From NCBI GenBank assembly GCA_945900775.1, contig CAMDJP010000002.1, forward strand, positions 1 through 64,000: a stretch of DNA of 64,000 nt. Reading direction: 5' to 3'. Made by a program: the position numbers and the translations under genes. The notes under the pieces are model-generated. The model saw nothing but the letters and a program-made list of their open reading frames with translations. It was not told the origin of the DNA and ran no database searches. Each line of letters starts with the position of its first letter. The stretch's first letter is position 1. Below, one piece after another: positions 8,331-16,653 of this stretch. The stretch comes from Akkermansia muciniphila. Lineage in GTDB: Bacteria; Verrucomicrobiota; Verrucomicrobiia; Limisphaerales; SIAT01.

Positions 8331-9704
8331 TCAAAGGAAAAGGTCCGTAATCGCCTTGCCTGGCCGAATGAAGTGCGGCCGGCCATTCGCGTCGTGAAGG
8401 ATTTGATCGTCGGACACGCCGAGCAAATGATACGCGCTGGCGACGAGATCCTGCGGTGCGACGGGATTATCGGCGGGGAACGCCGCTTCCTTGTCACTCT
8501 TACCGTGCACGAAGCCGCCTTTCACGCCCCCGCCCGCCAGTACACTCGTGAAGCAACCGCCCCAGTGATCTCGCCCATCGGCGCCTGCGCCCGCATCGCT
8601 CGAGCGCTGGCCCACGCGCGGCGTGCGGCCAAACTCACCCGTCCAGATTACCAGCGTGTCGTCGAGCATCCCGCGTTGAGCGAGGTCATCGAGCAGCGCG
8701 CTGAAGGCTTGGTCGGCGACGGGCATCAGGCGCGTCTTCAGATCCACAAAGTTTCGGCGGTGCGTGTCCCAATAGACGCTGACATTCTTGATGCCGTCGT
8801 TGGGCCAGAAGACGGTGACGAGCGGCACACCACGCTCGACGAGTCGGCGAGCCTGCAAGACGGACTGCCCGTGCGGATTCAGTCCGTACCGTTCGCGCAC
8901 GCGCCGTGGCTCCTCCTCGAGATTGAACGCCCCGCGTTGAGTGGTTGCCGCAGTGAGCAGATCGAAGGCGCGCTGATTATTAAGATCCTGCGAAGCAAAA
9001 GCGGCAGCGCTTGCGCCCAGTCGGCGGTCAAGTTGATCAAGCAAATCGCGGCGCGTCTCGAGCCGGCGCACGGAAAGCTCCGGCTGCAACGTCAGTTCGC
9101 CAATCTTGTAATCCGCGCGACTCGGATCGGCGTCGATTGTCATCGGGTCGTGGAGCGGCCCGAGCCAGCCAGCGAACTGTCCTTGGCTCTCCTCCACGAA
9201 GCGCGGCACATCGTTCTCCAACTTCGGTCGCATCGAGATGAAGGGCGGCAGCGCGCCTTTGCCGCGCCCAAGGTTTGAAAGCGCCGCACCAAGATGCGGC
9301 CACTGCTCACGAATGGCACCACCACGCGCAGGCGGTTGGCCGGTCAGCAGATAACTAGTGGCGGTCGTGTGATCGCCGTTGTCGTGCGTCATCGAGCGGA
9401 CGAGGCAGAGCTTATCGGCGCGCTTGGCGAGCAGCGGGAAGTGCTCACAGATTTGCAGTCCCGGCACATTCGTTGAAATCGGCTGAAACTCGCCACGAAT
9501 CTCGCGTGGCGCGTCGGGCTTGAGGTCCCACGTGTCTTGATGCGCCGGGCCGCCCCACATAAAGAGAAGGATGCAGCGCTTCGCGCGGCCGAAGGAACCT
9601 TTGCCCACCGCGCCGGCGGCATGCAGACGCCCGCGCAACAGCTCCGATAGCGAAAGACCAAGCAGGCCCAACCCACCCGCGCGCAACAGTTCACGCCGGT
9701 TCAT
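8331..9704 (-). CDS. DUF1501 family secreted protein
   Basis: 457 residues from ATG 9704; a GTG at 9752 would add 16 residues ahead of the export signal. The N-terminus MNRRELLRAGGLGLLGLSLS is a Tat-type signal. Family features are CILLFMWGGPAHQDTWDLKP near the start, GEFGRTPRVG and RDHWGGCFTSVLAGGGVKGG in the C-terminal third, the latter resembling metal-binding segments of the alkaline phosphatase/sulfatase fold. DUF1501 proteins pair with DUF1549/DUF1553 cytochromes in planctomycetes and Verrucomicrobia; their reaction is not established. Here it is divergent from such a partner (9874-12993) across a 169-bp gap. Confidence 0.85.
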   Translation of the reverse strand: MNRRELLRAGGLGLLGLSLSELLRGRLHAAGAVGKGSFGRAKRCILLFMWGGPAHQDTWDLKPDAPREIRGEFQPISTNVPGLQICEHFPLLAKRADKLCLVRSMTHDNGDHTTATSYLLTGQPPARGGAIREQWPHLGAALSNLGRGKGALPPFISMRPKLENDVPRFVEESQGQFAGWLGPLHDPMTIDADPSRADYKIGELTLQPELSVRRLETRRDLLDQLDRRLGASAAAFASQDLNNQRAFDLLTAATTQRGAFNLEEEPRRVRERYGLNPHGQSVLQARRLVERGVPLVTVFWPNDGIKNVSVYWDTHRRNFVDLKTRLMPVADQAFSALLDDLAQRGMLDDTLVIWTGEFGRTPRVGQRSSDAGAGADGRDHWGGCFTSVLAGGGVKGGFVHGKSDKEAAFPADNPVAPQDLVASAYHLLGVSDDQILHDANGRPHFIRPGKAITDLFL

Positions 9705-9873
9705 CCGAAAATGCGGCCATCCAGAGGCGGCGGAGGATGGGGACGGAATCACACAACTAGTACACCGACCAACAGGCCGTTTTTCAAGCGCGTAGTTCAG
9801 CGCGTCTTCCGCGTCAGAAAATCGAATGAGGGCTTGCCTGCGCTGACCGCCGCTTTACAATATAACTGCTTAT

Positions 9874-12800
9874 ATGCGATTTCAGGCCAACCTCGTACGC
9901 GCCTTGTATGAAGCGATTTTCCTCGCCGCACTTGTCGTGATCGACACGCGTCCGGCCACCGGCGCTTCGGCGAAGATCGAGTTCACGCGCGACATCCGCC
10001 CGATCATCTCCGACAATTGCTACCATTGTCATGGACCAGACGAGCAGCAGCGCAAGGCGAAGCTGCGTCTGGACACCAAGGACGGTCTTTTCAGCGTGCG
10101 CGACGGTAAGGTCGTGGTGAAAGGCGGCAGTCTCAAGTCCAGCGAACTGTGGCAACGCATTACCACCAAGAATTCGGATGACCTCATGCCGCCGCCGGAG
10201 AGCCACAAGAAACTCACCACCGATCAGATCGCCAAGGTGAAGACGTGGATTGAGCAAGGCGCTCCCTTCCAAACGCACTGGGCCTTCGAGCCGGCCGCGA
10301 AATCGCCCCCGCCAAAGGTGAAGGAGGTAAAATGGAGCCGCAACGGCGTCGATTCCTTCATCCTCGCCAAGCTGGAATCCAGCAGCCTGACGCCAATGCC
10401 CGAGGCGAGCCGTGAGACGCTCATCCGCCGACTTGCGCTCGACCTCACCGGCCTGCCGCCGACGCCGCGCGAAGTGGACGAGTTTCTCGCCGACAAGTCG
10501 GTTGGCGCCTACGAACAGCTCGTGGATCGGTTGCTCGCTAGTCCTCGCTACGGCGAGCACATGGCACGGCCCTGGCTGGACGCCGCGCGCTACGCCGACA
10601 CGCATGGTCTGCATCTCGACAACGAACGTTCGATGTGGCCTTATCGCGATTGGGTGGTGAACGCCTTCAACCGCAACCTGCCCTTCGACCGGTTCACCAT
10701 CGAGCAACTCGCCGGCGACCTGCTGCCAAACGCGACGCTGGAACAGCGCGTGGCCTCGGGCTTCAACCGCTGCAACGTGACCACCAGCGAGGGCGGTTCC
10801 ATCAATGAAGAGTATCTCTTTCGCTACGCCGTGGACCGCACCGAGACCACCGCGAGCGTCTGGATGGGTCTCACCGCCGGTTGCGCCGTCTGCCACGACC
10901 ACAAGTTCGATCCGATTTCACAGAAGGAGTTCTACTCGCTTTTCGCCTTCTTCAATAGCGCGGCCGACCCCGCGATGGACGGCAACATCCTGCTCACGCC
11001 GCCGGTGCTCAAGCTCAACACAGGCGAACAACAACGGAAGCTCGATGAATTCGCGGCCGCCGTCACCGCACTCGAAAAGCAGTCGAAGGAACGTCTCACT
11101 ACCTTAAAATACGAACCACCCGCCGCCAGCACGAACGCAGTGAAGGTCACCGAGACGGTCTGGATCGAAGATGATTTCCCCGCCGGCGCGAAAGCGGAGA
11201 GCAACGCCGGGACCGCGCCGACCTCGTGGATTGAGGCCGTCAAAGGCCCCGTCCAATCTGGGAAACGCGCGCTCACCCGCAAGGCCGACGCGATTGGCCA
11301 GGACTTCTTCACCGGTGCCAGCCAACCGCTCACGCCAACGGCCACCGGCAATTTCTTCGCTCACGTTTATCTCGATTCGGCCAATCCGCCCAAGGCGATT
11401 ATGCTCCAGTTCCACACCGACGGCTGGAAGCACCGCGCCAATTGGGGCGACGACGACGCCATCACTTACGGCATCAAGAACACACCCGAGAAAGTGCTGA
11501 TGGGCAAGTTGCCCGAAGCGGGCAAGTGGGTCCGCCTCGAGGTGTCCGCCGCCAAGCTTGGTATCAAGCCCAGCACGAAGATCACCGGCATGGCCTTCAC
11601 GCAGTTCGGCGGCACGGTTCATTGGGACAAGGCCGGCCTCGCCGACTCGACCAACCCCGCTGACAATCCCGCGCTCGCGCTCGCCGCGTGGGAAAAGTCG
11701 GTGGACAAGAAAACGCTGACGCAGCCGGTGCAGGACGCCTTCAAGCCGACCATCGACAAACGCACCGACGCGCAGCGACGCACAATCGAGGAGTATTATA
11801 TCCAGTTCGTCTGGGAGAAGACGAAAGGCCAGTTCGCTGATCTCAACGACAAGCTGAAGAAAACGAAGACCGAGCGTGACGCCTTCGATAAAGCCATCCC
11901 GAGCACGTTCGTGATGGCCGACCTGCCACAGCCTCGCGACGCGTTCATCCATCTCCGCGGCCAGTACAACAAGACCGGCGAGAAGGTGACTCGGGGTGTA
12001 CCAGCCATCCTGCTGCCGCTGGTCAAATCCACCAACGCCGCCACGCGCCTCGACCTCGCCAACTGGCTCGTGAACCCGAAGCACCCGCTCACGGCGCGCG
12101 TCGCCGCGAACCGTTTCTGGCAGCAGTTTTTCGGCACCGGTCTCGTCAAGACCAGCAGCGACTTCGGCTCGCAAGGCGAACCGCCGTCGCACGCCGAGTT
12201 GCTCGATTGGCTGGCGACGGATTTCATCGAGACCGGATGGGACGTGAAGCGATTTGTGAAACTGCTCGTCACCAGCGCCGCCTACCGACAGGACTCGAAG
12301 ATCTCTGCGAAACTGCTCCAGACCGACCCCGAGAATCGTCTCTACGCGCGCGGCCCGCGCTTCCGGCTCGATGCGGAGGTGCTGCGCGATAACGCACTTT
12401 TTGCAGGCGGATTGATGGTGGAGAAATTGGGCGGCCGGGGGGTGAAGCCTTACCAGCCCGAGAACATCTGGGAACCCGTCGGCTTTGAAAGCAGCAACAC
12501 GCGCAATTACGTGCAGGATCACGGCGAGGCGCTGTATCGACGCAGCTTGTACACCTTCATCAAACGCACGGCGCCGCCGCCGTTCATGTCCACGTTCGAC
12601 GCGCCGAACCGTGAGCAGACCTGCGTCCGCCGCGAGCGCAGCAACACGCCGTTACAGGCTTTGCAACTGTTGAACGATATTCAGCACATCGAGGCCGCAC
12701 GCCATCTCGCCCAGCGCCTCATCGCCGAGGGCGGCGTGAAGCCGGAGGAACGTCTGGACTTGGGTTTCCGCATCGTCACCTCGCGTCGGCCAACGGCTGC

Positions 12801-12993
12801 GGAAGCAAAAATTCTCAAGGAGCAGCTCGACAAGCAACTCGCGCGCTATCAACAGGACAAGGAAGCCGCCTCCAAACTCATCAAATATGGCGAAGCGCCC
12901 GTGAAAGCCGGTCTCGACGCTTCCGAACTGGCGGCGTACACGATGGTCGCCAATCTACTACTCAATCTGGACGAAACTCTGACAAAGAACTAA
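9874..12993 (+). CDS. planctomycete-type cytochrome C / DUF1549 / DUF1553 protein
   Basis: 1039-residue exported protein. After an N-terminal signal, a heme-binding CYHCH lies at 49-53 (family planctomycete cytochrome C). DUF1549 follows (YADTHGLHLDNERSMWPYRD, with GCAVCHDHKFDPI near 335, a second CxxCH). A central insert around 420-600 looks like a concanavalin/LamG-type beta domain, and DUF1553 fills the C-terminus (HPLTARVAANRFWQQFFGTG, RRERSNTPLQALQLLND). Such proteins are thought to be periplasmic and linked to polysaccharide use or electron transfer. The DUF1501 gene begins on the base after its stop, so the two are co-transcribed. Confidence 0.9.
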   Translation: MRFQANLVRALYEAIFLAALVVIDTRPATGASAKIEFTRDIRPIISDNCYHCHGPDEQQRKAKLRLDTKDGLFSVRDGKVVVKGGSLKSSELWQRITTKNSDDLMPPPESHKKLTTDQIAKVKTWIEQGAPFQTHWAFEPAAKSPPPKVKEVKWSRNGVDSFILAKLESSSLTPMPEASRETLIRRLALDLTGLPPTPREVDEFLADKSVGAYEQLVDRLLASPRYGEHMARPWLDAARYADTHGLHLDNERSMWPYRDWVVNAFNRNLPFDRFTIEQLAGDLLPNATLEQRVASGFNRCNVTTSEGGSINEEYLFRYAVDRTETTASVWMGLTAGCAVCHDHKFDPISQKEFYSLFAFFNSAADPAMDGNILLTPPVLKLNTGEQQRKLDEFAAAVTALEKQSKERLTTLKYEPPAASTNAVKVTETVWIEDDFPAGAKAESNAGTAPTSWIEAVKGPVQSGKRALTRKADAIGQDFFTGASQPLTPTATGNFFAHVYLDSANPPKAIMLQFHTDGWKHRANWGDDDAITYGIKNTPEKVLMGKLPEAGKWVRLEVSAAKLGIKPSTKITGMAFTQFGGTVHWDKAGLADSTNPADNPALALAAWEKSVDKKTLTQPVQDAFKPTIDKRTDAQRRTIEEYYIQFVWEKTKGQFADLNDKLKKTKTERDAFDKAIPSTFVMADLPQPRDAFIHLRGQYNKTGEKVTRGVPAILLPLVKSTNAATRLDLANWLVNPKHPLTARVAANRFWQQFFGTGLVKTSSDFGSQGEPPSHAELLDWLATDFIETGWDVKRFVKLLVTSAAYRQDSKISAKLLQTDPENRLYARGPRFRLDAEVLRDNALFAGGLMVEKLGGRGVKPYQPENIWEPVGFESSNTRNYVQDHGEALYRRSLYTFIKRTAPPPFMSTFDAPNREQTCVRRERSNTPLQALQLLNDIQHIEAARHLAQRLIAEGGVKPEERLDLGFRIVTSRRPTAAEAKILKEQLDKQLARYQQDKEAASKLIKYGEAPVKAGLDASELAAYTMVANLLLNLDETLTKN

Positions 12994-14469
12994 ATGAATC
13001 CACTCCAAGAATTCGCCCTGAACCAGTCGCGCCGTCAGTTCTTTGCCGGAGCCGGTTTGAGCCTCGGTTCCATTGCGCTGGCCACGATGCCCGGTGCGTT
13101 GCGGGCCGCGCCCACGACGGCGACCGCGAGAAATTACGGATCGACCGTCCATCCTGCGCTGCCGGAGTTGCCTCATTTTCCGGCGAAGGCCAAACGCCTG
13201 ATTTATCTGCACATGAATGGTGCCCCCTCGCAGATTGATTTGTGGGACTACAAACCGACTCTCAAAGATTACTTCGACAAGGAATTGCCGGCGTCCATCC
13301 AGATGGGTCAGCGGCTCACGACGATGACGAGCGGGCAGAAGCGTTTTCCCGTCGCGCCGTCCAAGTTCAAATTCGCGCAGCACGGCAATTCAGGAACGTG
13401 GGTGAGCGAGCTTTTGCCATTCACGGCGAAGAACGCGGATGACATTTCGCTCATCCGGTCAGTTCACACCCACGCCATCAACCACGACCCCGCCTGCACG
13501 TTTGCGATGACCGGCACGGAAGTGCCCGGCAAAGCCAGCCTCGGCTCGTGGCTCTCGTACGGATTGGGCAGCGTCAACAGTGACCTGCCGAGTTTTGTGG
13601 TGCTCACGCCCTTTGTCCAGAGCCCCAGCCAGGCGCTCTTCACGCGCATGTGGAGTTCAGGTTTTCTTTCCAGCAAACATTCCGGAGTGATGCTGCGCGA
13701 CAAAGGCGATCCGGTGCTCTACATCAAAAATCCGCCCGGCGTGGATAGCGCCACTCGCCGCGAGATGCTCGATGGCCTCAACCAGCTCAACGAACTCAAT
13801 CTTCAACGCCTCGGCGACCCCGAGACGCAGGCCCGGATTGCGCAATACGAAATGGCCTTCCGGATGCAGACAAGCGTGCCGGAGCTGGTGGATCTCTCCA
13901 AAGAATCCAAAGCCACGCTCGACCTGTATGGCCCCGATGTGGCGACGCCCGGCAGCTTTGCCTACTGCGCCCTGCTCGCGCGGCGGATGGCCGAACGCGG
14001 CGTGCGCGCCGTGCAGATCAATCACCGTGGCTGGGATCAACACGGCAATCTGCCCAATGACATTACCCGCCAATGCAAAGCCACCGATCAGGCGACTCAC
14101 GCATTGCTGGAAGACCTCAAACGGCTGGGATTATTTGAGGACACCATCGTCGTCTGGGGAGGAGAATTTGGCCGCACCGTTTATTCCCAAGGCGGGCTCA
14201 CGTCCAGCAATTACGGTCGCGACCATCACCCGCGCAACTTCTGCATGTTCATGGCCGGTGGCGGCATTAAAGGTGGCTACGTCCACGGCGAGACCGACGA
14301 TTTCAGTTACAACATCCTCAAGGATCCCGTCCACCTGAACGACCTCAACGCGACCATCCTGCATTGCATGGGCATCGATCACAGCCGGTTCAGTTTCAAG
14401 TTTCAGGGACTCGACCAGCGCCTCACCGGCGTCGAAGAACACTCCCCCATCAAAGCCCTGCTGGCCTGA
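12994..14469 (+). CDS. DUF1501 family secreted protein, partner of upstream cytochrome
   Basis: 491 residues. ATG directly follows the TAA of the cytochrome gene. Tat-type signal with [15 protein letters not shown] at about 11-25. Conserved family segments are [32 protein letters not shown] and [20 protein letters not shown]. This gene and 9874-12993 form the standard two-gene cytochrome/DUF1501 unit; the other DUF1501 gene at 8331-9704 belongs to a different subfamily by sequence. Role in degradation of complex organic matter is inference from genomes of this group. Confidence 0.88.
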   Translation: MNPLQEFALNQSRRQFFAGAGLSLGSIALATMPGALRAAPTTATARNYGSTVHPALPELPHFPAKAKRLIYLHMNGAPSQIDLWDYKPTLKDYFDKELPASIQMGQRLTTMTSGQKRFPVAPSKFKFAQHGNSGTWVSELLPFTAKNADDISLIRSVHTHAINHDPACTFAMTGTEVPGKASLGSWLSYGLGSVNSDLPSFVVLTPFVQSPSQALFTRMWSSGFLSSKHSGVMLRDKGDPVLYIKNPPGVDSATRREMLDGLNQLNELNLQRLGDPETQARIAQYEMAFRMQTSVPELVDLSKESKATLDLYGPDVATPGSFAYCALLARRMAERGVRAVQINHRGWDQHGNLPNDITRQCKATDQATHALLEDLKRLGLFEDTIVVWGGEFGRTVYSQGGLTSSNYGRDHHPRNFCMFMAGGGIKGGYVHGETDDFSYNILKDPVHLNDLNATILHCMGIDHSRFSFKFQGLDQRLTGVEEHSPIKALLA

Positions 14470-14575
14470 TTCCCGAAGTGCAAGCTATCTTCGCCCCGGT
14501 GAAAAACCTCGGCCACATCGAAGGTCTGCTAGAGACAACTGACTGCATGCGCGGCATCGAACGCACACCGCGAGC

Positions 14576-14968
14576 ATGAGCCTCCACGAGACACCAATGT
14601 TGCGACGCTACTGGGAAAAGGTTGGCGGCATCCTCATCGAGGAGTTTCCGGCGGTTCGAAAGGCGGCAGACCGAGCGCCACGATTCATCGACGGCATCAT
14701 CATCCGTAACGACCAGAGGCGCATCGCCAAGCCTGCGGAGGTCAGCTTGCGCGGCGAGCACATCACCGTAGTCCAAGTCAAGACCGGACGGCTTGGCATG
14801 TATCTCATGGGACAGGCACTATTCTCCATCGACCTCATGCGGCCATTTGAGCCAGCGTCCGTGGAGGCAGTAGCACTTTGTGAGCAGAGCGACGCAGTTC
14901 TACGACCGCTATTCGAGCGACACCCGAACTGTCGAGTGGTGACGATGGATGATTTGACAGTCACATGA
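14576..14968 (+). CDS. unknown protein in putative integron cassette, possible nuclease-like fold
   Basis: 130 residues, family not recognised. It has no signal peptide or membrane helix. The pattern FIDGIIIRNDQRR, then HITVVQVKTGRLGMYLMGQA has the order Asp ... (Q)-x-K on a beta strand followed by a helix, as seen in PD-(D/E)xK restriction-like folds, but the usual Glu is Gln and this is only a suggestion. The gene ends 8 bases before an attC-like site (14976-15068) in the orientation expected for a cassette gene. Base use is less GC-biased than that of the DUF1501 gene upstream. Confidence 0.6.
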   Translation: MSLHETPMLRRYWEKVGGILIEEFPAVRKAADRAPRFIDGIIIRNDQRRIAKPAEVSLRGEHITVVQVKTGRLGMYLMGQALFSIDLMRPFEPASVEAVALCEQSDAVLRPLFERHPNCRVVTMDDLTVT

Positions 14969-14975
14969 AGATGTC

Positions 14976-15068
14976 GCCTAACCATGCGCTGCAGCGAACC
15001 CAGCCCTCGCGCTCTGATTGCAATCTAGGTGTCCCACGAACTGGATCGCTGAGTTTAGGTCGTTAGGC
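14976..15068 (+). other. attC-like integron recombination site
   Basis: 93 bp. The outer boxes GCCTAAC (14976-14982, RYYYAAC) and GTTAGGC (15062-15068, GTTRRRY) are exact inverse complements. The inner boxes CTGCAGCGA (14989-14997) and TCGCTGAG (15046-15053) pair with one extra G (14991), the extrahelical base expected of an attC, and pairing continues through CCCAG/CTGG. The 6- and 8-base spacers between boxes do not pair, as in the unpaired central spacer of attC hairpins. The site lies between an unknown gene and hicB, the position expected between two cassettes. Confidence 0.8.
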
Positions 15069-15105
15069 GTTTGACCATTTTCACCGGAACCGCTACGTTC
15101 GAGGT

Positions 15106-15309
15106 ATGATTATCAAGGCGATTGTCCACAAGGCGGAAGAGGGCGGATACTGGGCTGAAGTTCCCGCACTGCCCGGTTGCGTCACCCAGGCCGAAACCAT
15201 GGACGAGATTCGCGCCAATCTTCAGGAGGCCATCCATGGCTGGCTCGAAGCGGGCAACCCAGAATCGCCTGCAAGCAAGGACGACCAAATCCTAGAGCTC
15301 GCCGTGTGA
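15106..15309 (+). CDS. hicB: HicB-family antitoxin
   Basis: 67 residues covering the whole HicB N-terminal partial RNase H-like fold: MIIKAIVHKAEEGGYWAEVP, LPGCVTQAETMDEIRANLQE and AIHGWLE. No separate C-terminal DNA-binding domain is present, so repression would need a partner or dimer contacts. HicB neutralises HicA by direct binding. Its stop overlaps the GTG start of hicA by four bases (GTGA), giving the antitoxin-first order. The pair sits between a full and a half attC site, and toxin-antitoxin pairs are common cargo of integron cassettes. Confidence 0.9.
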   Translation: MIIKAIVHKAEEGGYWAEVPALPGCVTQAETMDEIRANLQEAIHGWLEAGNPESPASKDDQILELAV

Positions 15310-15512
15310 AGCAGGTCTCCGGCAAAGACCTTGTCCGGGTAATCCAGAAAAAGGGATGGTCGCTTGCGCGGATCAATGGCAGTCACCACATCTTCGTCAT
15401 GACAGGCCGCCGGGAGCGGATTGTCATCCCAGTCCACGGGCATCATCCCCTGAAGATAGGCCTCCTCAAATCGTTGATGAGAATCGCCGAATTGAAGGAA
15501 GAAGACCTGTAA
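15306..15512 (+). CDS. hicA: HicA-family mRNA interferase toxin
   Basis: 68 residues from GTG 15306, overlapping hicB. Matches the small double-stranded-RNA-binding-like HicA fold: SGKDLVRVIQKKGWSLARIN, then GSHHIFV with the catalytic histidine of the G-S-H motif, and a C-terminal HHPLKIGLLKSLMRIAEL helix. HicA toxins cleave mRNA in a ribosome-independent way. Length is normal for the family and nothing suggests inactivation. Confidence 0.9.
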   Translation: MKQVSGKDLVRVIQKKGWSLARINGSHHIFVMTGRRERIVIPVHGHHPLKIGLLKSLMRIAELKEEDL

Positions 15513-15513
15513 C

Positions 15514-15535
15514 GCCTGACCAGGTGCTGCAGCGA
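15514..15535 (+). other. 5' half of a second attC-like site
   Basis: GCCTGAC (15514-15520), a 6-base spacer and CTGCAGCGA (15527-15535) repeat the outer-box/inner-box geometry of the site at 14976. No matching TCGCTGAG...GTTAGGC half is found before the DUF2007 gene, whose stop is at 15571. It starts two bases after the hicA stop. This looks like a site truncated at the end of a small cassette array. Confidence 0.6.
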
Positions 15536-15570
15536 AGCCGGCCAGCGCGCTCCGCATTCTCCGCAGGCGG

Positions 15571-15780
15571 CTACAGCTCGTCCTCGCGCGGCGCGTAGAA
15601 GAGTTGGTGGGCTCGGTCGTAGTCGGCCTCGGGCACGAAGACATTCGCCAGTCGGTTCAGGTCTCCGTCATCGGGCAGCGAAGGGTCGGCGAACTCCTGC
15701 GTGGCGGCGATGCCGTGCTTCTCGAGCATCGCCACCAGCATCTCGGTGTTCACCACCGGTCCGGTGTAGAAAAGCTTCAT
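15571..15780 (-). CDS. DUF2007 family small protein
   Basis: 69 residues from ATG 15780 (start of MKLFYTGPVVNTEMLVAMLE). It fits the DUF2007 'putative signal transducing protein' family: a beta-strand start, TEMLVAMLEKHGIAA, and a C-terminal NVFVPEADYDRAHQLF. The fold is a ferredoxin-like alpha/beta domain; role unknown. Divergent from the sugar isomerase gene with a 45-bp gap. Confidence 0.8.
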   Translation of the reverse strand: MKLFYTGPVVNTEMLVAMLEKHGIAATQEFADPSLPDDGDLNRLANVFVPEADYDRAHQLFYAPREDEL

Positions 15781-15825
15781 GAAAGAGTCTCGACGCACTC
15801 TCTCCTCTGCCCTTACAAAGCGTCT

Positions 15826-16638
15826 ATGAAATTCGGCATCTGCAACGAGATATTCAAAGACTGGACGCTGGAGCGGACTTTCGCCTACGCGAAGCAGGTC
15901 GGCTACGACGCGGTGGAGATTGCCCCCTTCACCATCGCCAAGTCCGTCACTGAGATTTCCGCGCCCGAACGCACGCGCATCCGCGACCTCGCCGCGCGCG
16001 CGGGCATTGCCATCTCAGGCCTTCACTGGGTCCTCGTGCAGGCGGAGGGAATGTACGTGACGCACCCGGACGCGGCGGTGCGCGCTCGGACCGCAGGTTA
16101 TTTTGTTGAGTTGGTAGACTGCTGCGCCGATCTCGGCGGCCGAAGCATCGTAGTCGGCTCGCCGAAGCAGCGGAACCTGATGGAGGGCGTCTCCTTCGAG
16201 CAGGGCTGGGACTGGGCCACAGCTGCCTTCCGCGATGCGGTGAGGCGTGCTGAGGAACGCGGCGTTACAATCTGTTTCGAGCCGCTCGCGCCGAGCGAGA
16301 CAAATTTCGTGAACACCGCAGCTGAAGGAATCCGTTTCGCGCAGCAGTTCCGGACCACTGCGATGAGCGTAATCCTAGACGTGAAAGCGATGTGCTCGAT
16401 GGGCAAGCCGATCGCACAAATCATCCGCGAGTCGAAGGGCCAGTTCGCCTACTTCCACGCCAACGACGCCAACCTGAAGGGCCCCGGCTTCGGTGAGATT
16501 GATTTCAAGCCGATTGCCGCCGCGCTCAAGGAGGTCGGCTACAACGGTGTGGTGTCGGTAGAGGTCTTCAACTTCGACGAGGGTCCGGAGGTCATCGCCA
16601 CGAAGAGCCTCGAGTACCTGAAGAAGACGTTCGCCTGA
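15826..16638 (+). CDS. sugar isomerase / hydroxypyruvate isomerase-like TIM barrel
   Basis: 270 residues from ATG 15826, where similarity to the family starts (MKFGICNEIFKDWTLERTFA); an upstream in-frame start would run into the DUF2007 gene. AP_endonuc_2/xylose isomerase-like TIM barrel. Likely metal ligands lie in CFEPLAPSETNF, ILDVKAM, FHANDANL and SVEVFNF, in the usual Glu-Asp-His-Glu order. The sequence does not fix the substrate; members act on hydroxypyruvate, ketohexoses or inositol derivatives. No neighbour on the same strand. Confidence 0.85.
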   Translation: MKFGICNEIFKDWTLERTFAYAKQVGYDAVEIAPFTIAKSVTEISAPERTRIRDLAARAGIAISGLHWVLVQAEGMYVTHPDAAVRARTAGYFVELVDCCADLGGRSIVVGSPKQRNLMEGVSFEQGWDWATAAFRDAVRRAEERGVTICFEPLAPSETNFVNTAAEGIRFAQQFRTTAMSVILDVKAMCSMGKPIAQIIRESKGQFAYFHANDANLKGPGFGEIDFKPIAAALKEVGYNGVVSVEVFNFDEGPEVIATKSLEYLKKTFA

Positions 16639-16653
16639 GCAGCGAACGCGGCT

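Noticed and set aside
11104..12522. 472-codon minus-strand open frame
   Set aside because: Lies wholly within the DUF1549/DUF1553 gene, whose domains are unmistakable.
15513..15570. Complete second attC site after hicA
   Set aside because: Only the 5' outer and inner boxes are present; no inverse-complement half is found before the DUF2007 gene.
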